Assembly (NCBI GenBank): GCA_017504625.1
Contig: JAFVQU010000008.1
Location: 21,476-85,475, forward strand
Direction of reading: 5' to 3'
Length of the DNA: 64,000 bases
From: Clostridia bacterium
Lineage (GTDB): Bacteria; Bacillota; Clostridia; Oscillospirales; CAG-272
Shown here: piece by piece, positions 27,850-35,939 of the stretch
Numbering within the stretch: the stretch's first letter is position 1
Layout: each line of letters begins with the position of its first letter
Made by a program: the position numbers and the translations under genes
The notes under the pieces: model-generated
Told to the model about the DNA's origin: nothing
The model's database searches: none
The model's input: the letters and a program-made list of their open reading frames with translations, nothing else

Positions 27850-28557
27850 TTATTTCCCTTGTTTATGTATGTCCGAGCGCAAAAATTTCATCGAGCGCTC
27901 AACCGAGTCCTTGGAATTATACCATGGCTCGTCGTTATATCTGTAATCAAATTTCTTACAGAACCAGCTCACGTCCTCATTGAGCTCCTCGATGTAAGCG
28001 TTCTGTATCTCCTCGCACTGCGAAACGAAGCTCTTGAGATCACGTTTAGGCAATCTCGACTGCGCGTAGCTGAGCATTCTCTTGTAATGGGGCAGGCAGA
28101 AATAGGGCTGAGATCTGAGCTTGGGTACAAAATTTTCGTCGCTCTGCCAAAGCAATACCGCAGTCTCTATCATATGCTCGAAATTGAACTCTATCCTCTC
28201 GCAAACGTAGCAGGTCTTCTCAAGCTCGCCGATCCTCTTTATCGGCTTATTTCCCGTACCGCCGCCAAGTCCCGAATCACGAAGCTCCTTTTTCAGCTCG
28301 TCAAGGTGGCTTTCAAGCGTAAGCGCCATTCCAAGTCTGTTCTTACGCACGAACATCATATCGTAATGAGTGCGGCAAAATCCCTTCTTATTGGTCTTAA
28401 TTCTTACGTCGGGCTCCATCATAGACGCGCCGAGAATAAGGTCAAGCTCGTCGCCCTCAAGCTTATTGTAAAGCGTGCAGAACGCACAGCCGCAGGCCTT
28501 GTCCGCCGCCGATTTTTCAAACGCCTCGTTTACAGGTATTGTATAGATCTGTTCCAC
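27850..28557 (-). CDS. DUF6062 family protein
   Basis: A 235-aa soluble protein of unknown function. Conserved Cys/His features are CGCAFC near residue 22, GFCRTHYDMM near 60, CYVCERI near 115 and CLPHYKRML near 155. Together they could bind metal. It is the first gene of the minus-strand unit with mnmM and the carboxypeptidase. The family name is from recall of the Cys pattern in clostridial genomes; no role can be stated. Confidence 0.75.
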   Translation of the reverse strand: MEQIYTIPVNEAFEKSAADKACGCAFCTLYNKLEGDELDLILGASMMEPDVRIKTNKKGFCRTHYDMMFVRKNRLGMALTLESHLDELKKELRDSGLGGGTGNKPIKRIGELEKTCYVCERIEFNFEHMIETAVLLWQSDENFVPKLRSQPYFCLPHYKRMLSYAQSRLPKRDLKSFVSQCEEIQNAYIEELNEDVSWFCKKFDYRYNDEPWYNSKDSVERSMKFLRSDIHKQGK

Positions 28558-28589
28558 AAAAATTACCTCGTATATTATTGTTTTTTCTC

Positions 28590-28618
28590 TTGAAAAAGAA
28601 CCTATTTACTGATATAAT
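28590..28618 (+). promoter_or_regulatory. Promoter of the glycosylase gene
   Basis: TTGAAA (28590-28595), 17-bp spacer, TATAAT (28613-28618). It faces a minus-strand promoter only a few bases away. Confidence 0.65.
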
Positions 28619-28634
28619 ATAATTTAGTATTATA

Positions 28635-28663
28635 ATTTTAACATATTTCACTCCTCTTTTCAA
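28635..28663 (-). promoter_or_regulatory. Promoter of the DUF6062-mnmM-carboxypeptidase unit
   Basis: TTGAAA (28663-28658), 17-bp spacer, TAAAAT (28640-28635) on the minus strand. Confidence 0.6.
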
Positions 28664-28692
28664 GAGGATTTTGATAACACGGAGCATTTTTT

Positions 28693-29628
28693 ATGGTTTA
28701 CTTGAAAGAGAGAGCAACTGAATATCGCGAGGGCGCGCTTTCCGTCGTAAAAATAGAAAACGCGACTCTTTTCGACGTTGAAAAGGTATTTGACTGCGGT
28801 CAGAGCTTCCGCTTTGACAGGGTTGAACACTCCGCTCACGAAAAGGAATTTTCAGGCGCGGCAATGGGAAGATACATTTCGGTAGCTCAGGACGGCGATA
28901 CCGTCTACATATACAACTCAACGCTTGAGGACTATGAAAGCATATGGTGTCGCTATCTCGCGCTTGATCGCGATTATGAGGCAATAAATGACGAGATCTT
29001 ATCACTCTCTGATAACCACGCGCTTATCGACGCGGTGAGCTGCTCGTCGGGAATAAGAATACTCAAACAGGACGAGTGGGAGGCTATATGTTCCTTTATA
29101 ATCTCGCAAAACAACAATATTCCCAGAATTAAAAAGCTCGTCGCGGCACTGTCGGAAAAATGCGGCGAAAGAATCGACGTTTCGGCTATGGCAGGACATA
29201 TAAGCGAGCTTCATCTTGAAAACACGGGCAATCTTTATTCATTCCCCACTCCCCAAGCCGTCATGGCTCTCGGCATCGACGGACTTGCCGCGCTTAAAAC
29301 CGGCTTCCGCGCAAAATACATATTCGACGCGGCAGAAAGGCTTTGCACGGGTAAGCTTGATCTTGAAGGTGTCAAATTCTGCAACGATACTCAAGATGCG
29401 ATAGATATGCTCTGCTCTGTTAAGGGCATAGGGCTTAAGGTCGCAAGCTGCGCTCTGCTTTTCGGCTTTGCGCGACTTGACGCGTTCCCCATCGACGTCT
29501 GGATCAAAAAAGTAATGGCAAAATACTTCAGCGCAGACTTTGACCACACAACGCTCGGTCAGTACGCGGGAATTGCCCAGCAGTATCTTTTCTATTACGA
29601 AAGATACCTCAAATCAAAGGAAGAATAA
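28693..29628 (+). CDS. OGG1-type 8-oxoguanine DNA glycosylase/lyase
   Basis: A 311-aa base-excision repair enzyme. The N-terminal OGG domain contains FDCGQSFRFDRVE (about 26-38). The HhH-GPD domain includes ICSFIISQNNNIPRIKKL (about 137-154). The helix-hairpin-helix VKGIGLKVASCALLFG carries the presumptive catalytic Lys, and the following FPIDVWIKKVM carries the conserved Asp. The family removes 8-oxoguanine paired with C and nicks the backbone. ATG preceded by GGAG. It heads a plus-strand unit with an unknown gene and a MATE transporter. Confidence 0.88.
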   Translation: MVYLKERATEYREGALSVVKIENATLFDVEKVFDCGQSFRFDRVEHSAHEKEFSGAAMGRYISVAQDGDTVYIYNSTLEDYESIWCRYLALDRDYEAINDEILSLSDNHALIDAVSCSSGIRILKQDEWEAICSFIISQNNNIPRIKKLVAALSEKCGERIDVSAMAGHISELHLENTGNLYSFPTPQAVMALGIDGLAALKTGFRAKYIFDAAERLCTGKLDLEGVKFCNDTQDAIDMLCSVKGIGLKVASCALLFGFARLDAFPIDVWIKKVMAKYFSADFDHTTLGQYAGIAQQYLFYYERYLKSKEE

Positions 29629-29643
29629 GCAAGGAGAGACCTT

Positions 29644-30141
29644 ATGACTGTTGAAGAAAAGGTCAGATACATAACCCAAAGATATCCCGATTTTGCCAAG
29701 AAAACGATTCGCGACGAGGACTCACGCGGCAACGTTTTTTACGACATGATAATTGAAAACGAGAAAAATCCATCAATGCCGCTGACTCTTTCGGTAAGTG
29801 ACGAGGGCTGCACCATTTCGGTCGGCATTATAGGAAACATCACGGGTGGCAAGCCTATCTCTCACGAGGCGGCTCTCTCTGCCGTAGATGACGTTATTTC
29901 AGGCAAGATCCTCTTTGTTACGGGATATAGAGGCAAAGACACCTACGGGGTGGATACGCCCTTTATGACGCAAATTTTCGCCCTTACGGGACGTGAGGAC
30001 GACATGACCGAGGAATATGAGAGCTTTAAAAACACACTTTCAAAGCCACTCTCAAAATTCGGGCGACTGTTTACCTCTATCAAGGGGAAATTCATTATAA
30101 CCGACTACTTTGGCAACGTCAGACTTGAAATAACGAGATAA
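29644..30141 (+). CDS. Uncharacterised 165-aa cytosolic protein
   Basis: I do not recognise this gene. It has a clear ribosome site (AAGGAGAG) and lies 15 bases after the glycosylase stop, so it is very likely translated from the same transcript. There is no signal or membrane segment. The composition is mixed alpha/beta, with a conserved-looking C-terminus (GRLFTSIKGKFIITDYFGN). Confidence 0.75.
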   Translation: MTVEEKVRYITQRYPDFAKKTIRDEDSRGNVFYDMIIENEKNPSMPLTLSVSDEGCTISVGIIGNITGGKPISHEAALSAVDDVISGKILFVTGYRGKDTYGVDTPFMTQIFALTGREDDMTEEYESFKNTLSKPLSKFGRLFTSIKGKFIITDYFGNVRLEITR

Positions 30142-30157
30142 AGCAAGGAACGCAGAA

Positions 30158-31558
30158 ATGAACGCACAGCAACCAAAACCAAAATCATACCGTAACACGC
30201 GCGATATGACGACGGGCAATATATCATCACAAATGATAGCCTTTGCTCTACCGATATTTTTAAGCCAGGTATTCCAACAATTATATAACACCGCCGACGC
30301 ATTTATCGTCGGAAAATTTCTCGGCACCGAGGCGCTCGGCGCGGTAACCTCGTCGGGTACGCTGATATTTCTTCTGACCAGCTTCTTTATAGGAACGACT
30401 ATGGGAGCAGGCATCGTTATCTCGCGATATTTCGGTGAAGGAAACGCCGACAAGGTGTCGCGCGCGATACATACGAACATTGCATTCGGCCTTGCCTGCG
30501 GAGTTGTTCTCACCGTCGTCGGAGTTATATTCACACCAACCTTCCTGCGTTGGATGAACACCGACGAGGTAATACTCCCCTTTGCGGTAGAATATTTCAG
30601 ATATTACTTCCTTGGCGGTCTTGCGCTCGTTATGTATAATATATGCCGCAGTATAATGAACGCGCTTGGCGACAGCAAGCGCCCGCTTTATTATCTCATT
30701 TTTTCGTCCGTGCTCAACATCGTTCTCGACGTTTTGTTCGTCGGTGTTATAGGATGGGGCGTATGGTCTGCCGCTCTTGCGACGGTTATCTCGCAGATGG
30801 CAAGCGTTGTGCTTTGTCTGATATATCTTTGCAAAAAGGGCAATATTTTCACGGTCGAATTCAAAAAAATACGTTTTCACCTTGATATGCTCGGCGAGAT
30901 AATCAAATACGGCTTGCCCTCGGGCGTGCAAAACTCGGTCATAGCTCTGGCAAACGTTGTGGTACAGTCGCAGATAAATTCGTTCGGATATTTCGCAACC
31001 ACAGCATACGGCGTTCACGCTAAGGTCGAGGGCTTCGGATTCTTGCCGATAACCAGCTTCAATATGGCGACCACGACCTTTATAAGCCAGAATCTCGGCG
31101 CAAAGCAGTACGGCCGCGCGAAAAAAGGCGCGAAATTCGGAATTCTTGCGGCAGTTATCGCCGCCGAGGTGGTAGGTATCCTTACCTATATATTCGCGCC
31201 TCACCTTATAGGCTTTTTCGATAAAACACCCGAGGTCATCGCTCTCGGAGTTCAGCAATCGAGAACAGTAACGCTTTTCTACTGCTTGCTTGCTCTCTCG
31301 CACGCTATCGCGGCAGTCTGCCGAGGCGCAGGAAAGGCATTTGTTCCCATGTTCGTAATGCTCTCTGTCTGGTGCGGAATCCGCGTTGCCTACATTGCCC
31401 TTGTTATGCATTTTATCGGTCAGATCGAATTCATTTACTGGGCGTATCCTATCACCTGGGCAATAAGCTCGGTGATCTATCTGCTCTATTACTTCTGCTC
31501 CGACTGGGTACACGGATTTGAGCATAAATCACTGCGCGCGATCAAAAAGGTCGCGTAA
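30158..31558 (+). CDS. MATE family multidrug efflux transporter
   Basis: A 466-aa membrane protein with about twelve hydrophobic helices in two halves. MATE signatures include QLYNTADAFIVGKFLG (about 41-56) and the repeat FGFLPITSFNMATTTFISQN (about 288-307). It exports cationic compounds in exchange for Na+ or H+. It follows the unknown gene by 16 bases. Substrate unknown. Confidence 0.93.
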   Translation: MNAQQPKPKSYRNTRDMTTGNISSQMIAFALPIFLSQVFQQLYNTADAFIVGKFLGTEALGAVTSSGTLIFLLTSFFIGTTMGAGIVISRYFGEGNADKVSRAIHTNIAFGLACGVVLTVVGVIFTPTFLRWMNTDEVILPFAVEYFRYYFLGGLALVMYNICRSIMNALGDSKRPLYYLIFSSVLNIVLDVLFVGVIGWGVWSAALATVISQMASVVLCLIYLCKKGNIFTVEFKKIRFHLDMLGEIIKYGLPSGVQNSVIALANVVVQSQINSFGYFATTAYGVHAKVEGFGFLPITSFNMATTTFISQNLGAKQYGRAKKGAKFGILAAVIAAEVVGILTYIFAPHLIGFFDKTPEVIALGVQQSRTVTLFYCLLALSHAIAAVCRGAGKAFVPMFVMLSVWCGIRVAYIALVMHFIGQIEFIYWAYPITWAISSVIYLLYYFCSDWVHGFEHKSLRAIKKVA

Positions 31559-31562
31559 AACT

Positions 31563-31598
31563 AAAAAAATAACGGCTCATCGAGCCGTTATTTTCTTT
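31563..31598. terminator. Bidirectional terminator between MATE gene and glgB
   Basis: A 13-bp stem (31566-31578 with 31582-31594), 3-base loop, with A and T tracts on both sides. Confidence 0.88.
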
Positions 31599-33581
31599 TT
31601 ATTTAACCTTTGTTAAGCACATAGCCGTTCTTGCGGGAAGATATATCGGGAACTCGTATCCGCCCTTGCACTTTTTAGCCTCGTAGATATACTCGGTCGA
31701 TATTCTGTCGTAGCCTCCGAATTTTGATTCGTCGCTCGACAAGGTCACGCGGTAATTGCCCTTCGGCACCTTGATCTTATAATCAACGTACGCATTATGG
31801 GGGCTGAAGTTAAACGCAAACACAACTCCGCCGCGCTCGTATACCATTACCTGATTGTTTTCGTCTATCTGCAATACCTTGGGAGCCTTTTTGAATATCT
31901 TATTCTGCTTTGCAAACTCAACCATATCGCGATCAAAATCGAGCAAATAGCTATATTTGAGGGTTTTATCATCCGCAAGATGCCACTGGCGACGGCAGTA
32001 GAAATAGCTCCAACCGTTGCCCTCGCGCGGAAAATCTATCCACTCGGGGTGGCCGAATTCGTTACCCATAAAGTTGAGGTAACCCTCACCGCCGAGAGAG
32101 AGCGTTACAAGTCTTATCATCTTATGAAGCGCGATTCCGCGCTCGATAACGTAATCGTTCTCGCCCTCCTTTGACATACCCGTATACATGTGACTGTCGC
32201 AAAGGCGGAACATTATAGTTTTATCTCCAACAAGAGCCTGATCGTGCGACTCTGCATAGCCTATATATTTTTCCTTGGGACGACGGCTGGCAAGCTCGCT
32301 CCAGATATGCCACATATTCCAGAATTCATCCCTCTGTTCCTTTATGAGCTTGATCCAGAGATCAGGCGCGCCCATGGCAAGTCGGTAGTCAAAGCCGATA
32401 CCGCCGTCCTCAATGGGCAAGCACATACCGGGCATTGCCGACATATCCTCCGCAATCGTGATAGCATTGGGGTTGACCTCACGGATAAGCTTATTGGCAA
32501 GCTGAAGATAGGTGATCGCCTCGGTGTCGGTATTGAGCGAGAAGTATTTTGAATACTCGGTAAACGCCGTACCAAGACCGTGATCGTGATATATCATTGA
32601 GGTCACGCCGTCAAAGCGGAAGCCGTCAAAGTGATATTCCTCAAGCCAGAATTTAAGGTTTGAGAGCAGGAAATGAATGACCTCGGGCTTATCGTAATTG
32701 AAGAGCTTAGTTCCCCATGCGGGATGCTCTCCGCGTCCTCCCTCGTGGAAGAACTGATAGGTCGTGCCGTCAAACTCATTTATTCCCTCTGCGGTATTTC
32801 TTACCGCATGCGAATGAACAACGTCAAGAAGCACGGCAATTCCCATCTTGTGAGCCGTATCAATGAGATATTTCAGATCGTTGGGGGTTCCAAACTTTGA
32901 GGACGCCGAGAAGAAGGACGACACCTGATAGCCAAACGAGCCGTAATAAGGATGCTCCATTATAGCCATTATCTGTATCGTGTTGTATCCGAGGTCGGCA
33001 ACGCGAGGGAGAATAAAGTCAGCAAACTCACGGTAAGTTCCAAGCCCCTCCTTCTCCTGCGCCATACCGATATGGCACTCGTAAATGAAAAGCTCCTTTT
33101 TAGGCTTGAACTTCTTTACCTCCCACTCGTATTCGGGCTCGTCAACAACGACACCACACCACGAATAGTCGTTCTTATCTTGCTCAACTCGCTTGATATA
33201 AAGAGGAATCCTCTGCAAAAATTTGCCGTTGCTTTTTACTATAGTCTGCACGTGACAGCCGTTGTAAAGAAAATCGCGTCCTTGCATCTTTACTTCAAAT
33301 ATACCGTTGCCGAGAGCTTCCATGGGAAGATCAAACCATCTCCAGCCTACCATGTCGCCCGTCAACCAAAGCTCGTCCGCGGCAGGAGCCCATTCGCGAT
33401 ATACCCAACCGTCCTCGGTCTTATGGAAACCGAAATATTCGTGTCCGTTTGCAAAATCGCAAAGCTTTCCGCCGTCACCTACAAGAGAATTGAGTTTTTT
33501 CTCATAATTCTCCATGCGAAGCTCGATATCAGCCTCAAAGGGCAGCAAATATTTATCATATTCAAAGATTTTGTAGCTCAT
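31599..33581 (-). CDS. glgB: 1,4-alpha-glucan branching enzyme (GH13)
   Basis: A 660-aa enzyme that introduces alpha-1,6 branches into glycogen. An N-terminal CBM48-like region (about 40-150) precedes the GH13 barrel. Conserved regions: DVVHSHAVRN, the nucleophile in DGFRFDGVTSM (about 330), the acid/base Glu in TIAEDMSAMPG, and the transition-state Asp in GYAESHDQALVGDK. The sequence resembles the eukaryotic-like branch of these enzymes more than E. coli GlgB. It is a single gene with its own promoter; no other glycogen genes are in the window. Confidence 0.93.
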   Translation of the reverse strand: MSYKIFEYDKYLLPFEADIELRMENYEKKLNSLVGDGGKLCDFANGHEYFGFHKTEDGWVYREWAPAADELWLTGDMVGWRWFDLPMEALGNGIFEVKMQGRDFLYNGCHVQTIVKSNGKFLQRIPLYIKRVEQDKNDYSWCGVVVDEPEYEWEVKKFKPKKELFIYECHIGMAQEKEGLGTYREFADFILPRVADLGYNTIQIMAIMEHPYYGSFGYQVSSFFSASSKFGTPNDLKYLIDTAHKMGIAVLLDVVHSHAVRNTAEGINEFDGTTYQFFHEGGRGEHPAWGTKLFNYDKPEVIHFLLSNLKFWLEEYHFDGFRFDGVTSMIYHDHGLGTAFTEYSKYFSLNTDTEAITYLQLANKLIREVNPNAITIAEDMSAMPGMCLPIEDGGIGFDYRLAMGAPDLWIKLIKEQRDEFWNMWHIWSELASRRPKEKYIGYAESHDQALVGDKTIMFRLCDSHMYTGMSKEGENDYVIERGIALHKMIRLVTLSLGGEGYLNFMGNEFGHPEWIDFPREGNGWSYFYCRRQWHLADDKTLKYSYLLDFDRDMVEFAKQNKIFKKAPKVLQIDENNQVMVYERGGVVFAFNFSPHNAYVDYKIKVPKGNYRVTLSSDESKFGGYDRISTEYIYEAKKCKGGYEFPIYLPARTAMCLTKVK

Positions 33582-33609
33582 AGGCGCTCTCCTCTCGATT
33601 GATACTTTT

Positions 33610-33638
33610 ATTATACTATTTTCTCACCTGTATGTCAA
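33610..33638 (-). promoter_or_regulatory. Sigma-A promoter of glgB
   Basis: TTGACA (33638-33633), 17-bp spacer, TATAAT (33615-33610); both boxes are perfect. Confidence 0.8.
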
Positions 33639-33670
33639 GGAGAGTTTTGTCGCAATATGCGACTGCACTG

Positions 33671-33850
33671 TCAGATGGGCGTGTGCGCTCGGTTAGGCAC
33701 TGGAGGATCGGGAATCTGGGGATTTGGCTCGGATTGCGGCGTATATATCTCAAATTCGTCGATCTTCTTATCCTCAACCGTGCTTCTCTTGTCTGCCTTC
33801 TTGAACTCCTTTTCCTTCGGTACTTTTAAATATTTTTTTGTTTCACTCAT
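33671..33850 (-). CDS. Small uncharacterised protein (59 aa)
   Basis: The ATG at 33850 follows AAGGAG with eight bases between, a strong ribosome site, so translation is likely. The protein is highly charged and Lys-rich (SETKKYLKVPKEKEFKKADK), followed by a Pro-rich tail (PQSEPNPQIPDPPVPN). It has no signal or membrane segment and I do not recognise it. A longer reading upstream would run through a perfect inverted repeat and is rejected. Confidence 0.55.
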   Translation of the reverse strand: MSETKKYLKVPKEKEFKKADKRSTVEDKKIDEFEIYTPQSEPNPQIPDPPVPNRAHTPI

Positions 33851-33941
33851 AATAAAAATCTCCTTTTCTTTTTTATTATTATGAGCAAAAAAAATGAGAG
33901 CATACCCTGCTCTCCTTTCTTTTTTGAGTTTTTGAAGGTAT

Positions 33942-34003
33942 GAGGGGGCGTGGGGGAGAAAGGAAACTTTTTCCCAAAAAGTTTCCTTTCTCCCCCACAT
34001 ATT
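33942..34003 (-). repeat. Perfect 23-bp inverted repeat, terminator-like
   Basis: Arms 33950-33972 and 33976-33998 are perfect complements (GTGGGGGAGAAAGG... and its mirror) around a 3-base loop, just after the stop at 34009. It resembles the element at 35896-35927 and probably terminates the aconitase X unit. Confidence 0.8.
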
Positions 34004-34008
34004 CCCCT

Positions 34009-34452
34009 TTATTCAACCACAACCACGCCGTCGTCCTTAACGGTGATAGTCATGCCGTCCTTGACGTAATCAAGGAACTCGTCGCCAAGGCAATCAACAA
34101 CGGGCATAGACACGTCGTCAAGCCAAACGTCAGCAAGTATAGCACCTGCCGCAGCGAGCGAGTCGATATGCTCGGAAAAGAGCATGCAAGCAGGCTGACG
34201 CTTCATAGCCGCGGCGCAGTAAAGCACCAAGCCGCCCGTGGTCGAGCCTATCGTCATCGGAAGGCACAGAGCCTTGCCCGCGGTGGGCTTTCCGAAAAGA
34301 TCGGGATTGTTCTGATCCTTGCAGGTCGCGGTCTTGTCGCCGAACTGAAGCGCGCCCTGAAGTGACGCAAGCGTATTGAATCCGCCGTGTGTAACGACCG
34401 CCTCAGCGGTAACGTTACCGGGTGTTACTACTCTACCTTTAAATTCTTTCAT
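34009..34452 (-). CDS. Aconitase X small (swivel) subunit
   Basis: A 147-aa protein of the DUF126/AcnX swivel-domain family. FKGRVVTPGNVTAEAVVTHG opens the domain; IGSTTGGLVLYCAAAMKR is the most conserved stretch. Its ATG overlaps the TAA of the large-subunit gene (TAATG), so the two are translated together. In many bacteria the two parts are fused; here they are separate. Characterised bacterial AcnX enzymes dehydrate cis-3-hydroxy-L-proline, and archaeal ones dehydrate phosphomevalonate; which substrate applies here is not known. Confidence 0.88.
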   Translation of the reverse strand: MKEFKGRVVTPGNVTAEAVVTHGGFNTLASLQGALQFGDKTATCKDQNNPDLFGKPTAGKALCLPMTIGSTTGGLVLYCAAAMKRQPACMLFSEHIDSLAAAGAILADVWLDDVSMPVVDCLGDEFLDYVKDGMTITVKDDGVVVVE

Positions 34453-35729
34453 TACTTTGTACCTCCTACCGTAAGAGCGTGAAGTATCTCGTCATCAGTG
34501 TAATAACGCGCTGTCGTGTAAGTACGAAGCTTGTTCGACGAGGTGATAACGGGCATCTTCTTGCAAAGAGGATTGTTCATATACATAAGAGGGCAGATAT
34601 ACGAGGTGATAACACCTGTAGCCTTAAGTCTGACCGCATAGCCCGTATTGTTGAACTCCTTAAGCACTGCGGGAGATGCGGTAAAGACGGTGGGAATAAG
34701 CACCTTCTTGTTACCCGATGCCGCAAGTCCTGCCTCTATCTTGTCGGTCCAGTCCTTGAGCTGCTTGAGCGTCATATGAGGACAACCCATAAAGCAAAGC
34801 TTGGGCTTTGCGTCGGCATTCTTCCACATTACAGGATAGCTTGCCTTTACTCTTTCAAGCTCGGCATCGTCAATTACGTAAACCTCCGCGCCCTCTGCGA
34901 TGAGCGAGTCGCCAACCTCAACTGCCTCGGGAGTAAGTCCGTCAATATGATAAAGACCAACCGCGCCGTTGGATGCGGTTGCCGCACCGAAGTCCTTCAA
35001 ATATGTGCAAGCGTCATCGTTAAGCTCGTTACCGATCCACTTGTCAAGTCCGTAAACGTAAGGAACTGCCTCCATTACCTTCATACCGATAGCAGATCCC
35101 AACAGCTGCGCCTCGGGCTTCTTTTCGGTTTCGATCTTGACGATCCAGGTAGCCTTTCTTCCCTCGTCGGTGAGAAGTCCGAAATAAGGAACGTAGCCGA
35201 CGATAGAGCCCATAATGTCCATAATACCCGAGTTACGGTTGCATCTTGCTCCGAGAACCGAGTTCGCGTAAACGACTGCGCTCGACTCTGCCCAGGAAAG
35301 CACCTCGCCCTTCTTCGGCTTGTTGCCTACCTCGTCAAGATAGCAAGTGCAGGTAAAAGCATCGTCATTCATAAGTCCGAGCTCCTTGAGCTGCTTTTCG
35401 TAGCTCTCCTGCGTCGCGTACATAAACTTGTTGAATACAAAATTCTGCAACACGTTTGCAGGAACGTTCTTGTCAAGAGGACGGGGGTCAACCGAGAACT
35501 CCTGCTTTGAGATCGCGCCCGCGTCGATAAGCTGCTGCATAAGATCGAATACGGGTGTCATCATCTTAAGTCCGAACGAGGTTACAAGATGATTATATTT
35601 GCTCGTTACGGGAACCATCTTTTCTGCTCCGAAAGCGTCACCGTACATAACGAGCGTCTTCATGACCTTCGATAAGGTTTCTCCCTTCTCACCGTCAAGT
35701 ATCGCTTGCTGTTCTTTAGTTAATATCAT
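34452..35729 (-). CDS. Aconitase X catalytic subunit (hydro-lyase)
   Basis: A 425-aa protein of the DUF521/AcnX catalytic family. It opens with LTKEQQAILDGEKGETLSKV and MVPVTSKYNHLVTSFG. SSAVVYANSVLGARCNRNSG (about 150-169) is the cluster- and substrate-binding core, and CFMGCPHMTLKQL follows near 312. It assembles with the swivel subunit around an Fe-S cluster or other metal to catalyse dehydration. Start ATG at 35729 with AAGGAAGG upstream. A proline-derivative dehydratase is the most likely role by family; that is inference. Confidence 0.88.
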   Translation of the reverse strand: MILTKEQQAILDGEKGETLSKVMKTLVMYGDAFGAEKMVPVTSKYNHLVTSFGLKMMTPVFDLMQQLIDAGAISKQEFSVDPRPLDKNVPANVLQNFVFNKFMYATQESYEKQLKELGLMNDDAFTCTCYLDEVGNKPKKGEVLSWAESSAVVYANSVLGARCNRNSGIMDIMGSIVGYVPYFGLLTDEGRKATWIVKIETEKKPEAQLLGSAIGMKVMEAVPYVYGLDKWIGNELNDDACTYLKDFGAATASNGAVGLYHIDGLTPEAVEVGDSLIAEGAEVYVIDDAELERVKASYPVMWKNADAKPKLCFMGCPHMTLKQLKDWTDKIEAGLAASGNKKVLIPTVFTASPAVLKEFNNTGYAVRLKATGVITSYICPLMYMNNPLCKKMPVITSSNKLRTYTTARYYTDDEILHALTVGGTK

Positions 35730-35749
35730 AAAACTAATCCTTCCTTTCC

Positions 35750-35801
35750 TCAGGGCTTTGCCCTGAAACCCACTAAAGAAACTTTTGAAAAAGTTTCTTT
35801 A
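35750..35801 (-). repeat. Paired intergenic hairpins upstream of the aconitase X genes
   Basis: TCAGGGC/GCCCTGA (35750-35756 with 35760-35766) and a 13-bp stem (35774-35786 with 35789-35801). They lie between the oxidoreductase terminator and the AcnX start, so they may fold in its leader. I believe similar paired hairpins occur in related genomes, but this is recall, not a search. Confidence 0.65.
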
Positions 35802-35837
35802 GAATCTTCAAAACCCTCAAAATTTTTTCTATCCCCA

Positions 35838-35852
35838 TTAAGTTCAACTTAA
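35838..35852. promoter_or_regulatory. 15-bp palindrome, candidate operator for the aconitase X genes
   Basis: TTAAGTTCAACTTAA is a perfect palindrome about a central C, 109 bases upstream of the AcnX ATG. It looks like a dimeric regulator site. No convincing promoter could be fitted next to it. Confidence 0.45.
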
Positions 35853-35895
35853 CTGGTGAAACCAAATCCTTTTTTCTGAAAGTTTTTGCGGGGGC

Positions 35896-35927
35896 GCGGG
35901 GGAGCTTTTTTCAAAAAGCTTCCCCGC
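35896..35927 (-). terminator. Terminator-like inverted repeat after the oxidoreductase gene
   Basis: A 15-bp stem with one G-U pair (35896-35910 with 35913-35927), 13 bases past the stop at 35940. It is related in sequence to the element at 33942-34003. Confidence 0.7.
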
Positions 35928-35939
35928 ACGCTTCCCCTC

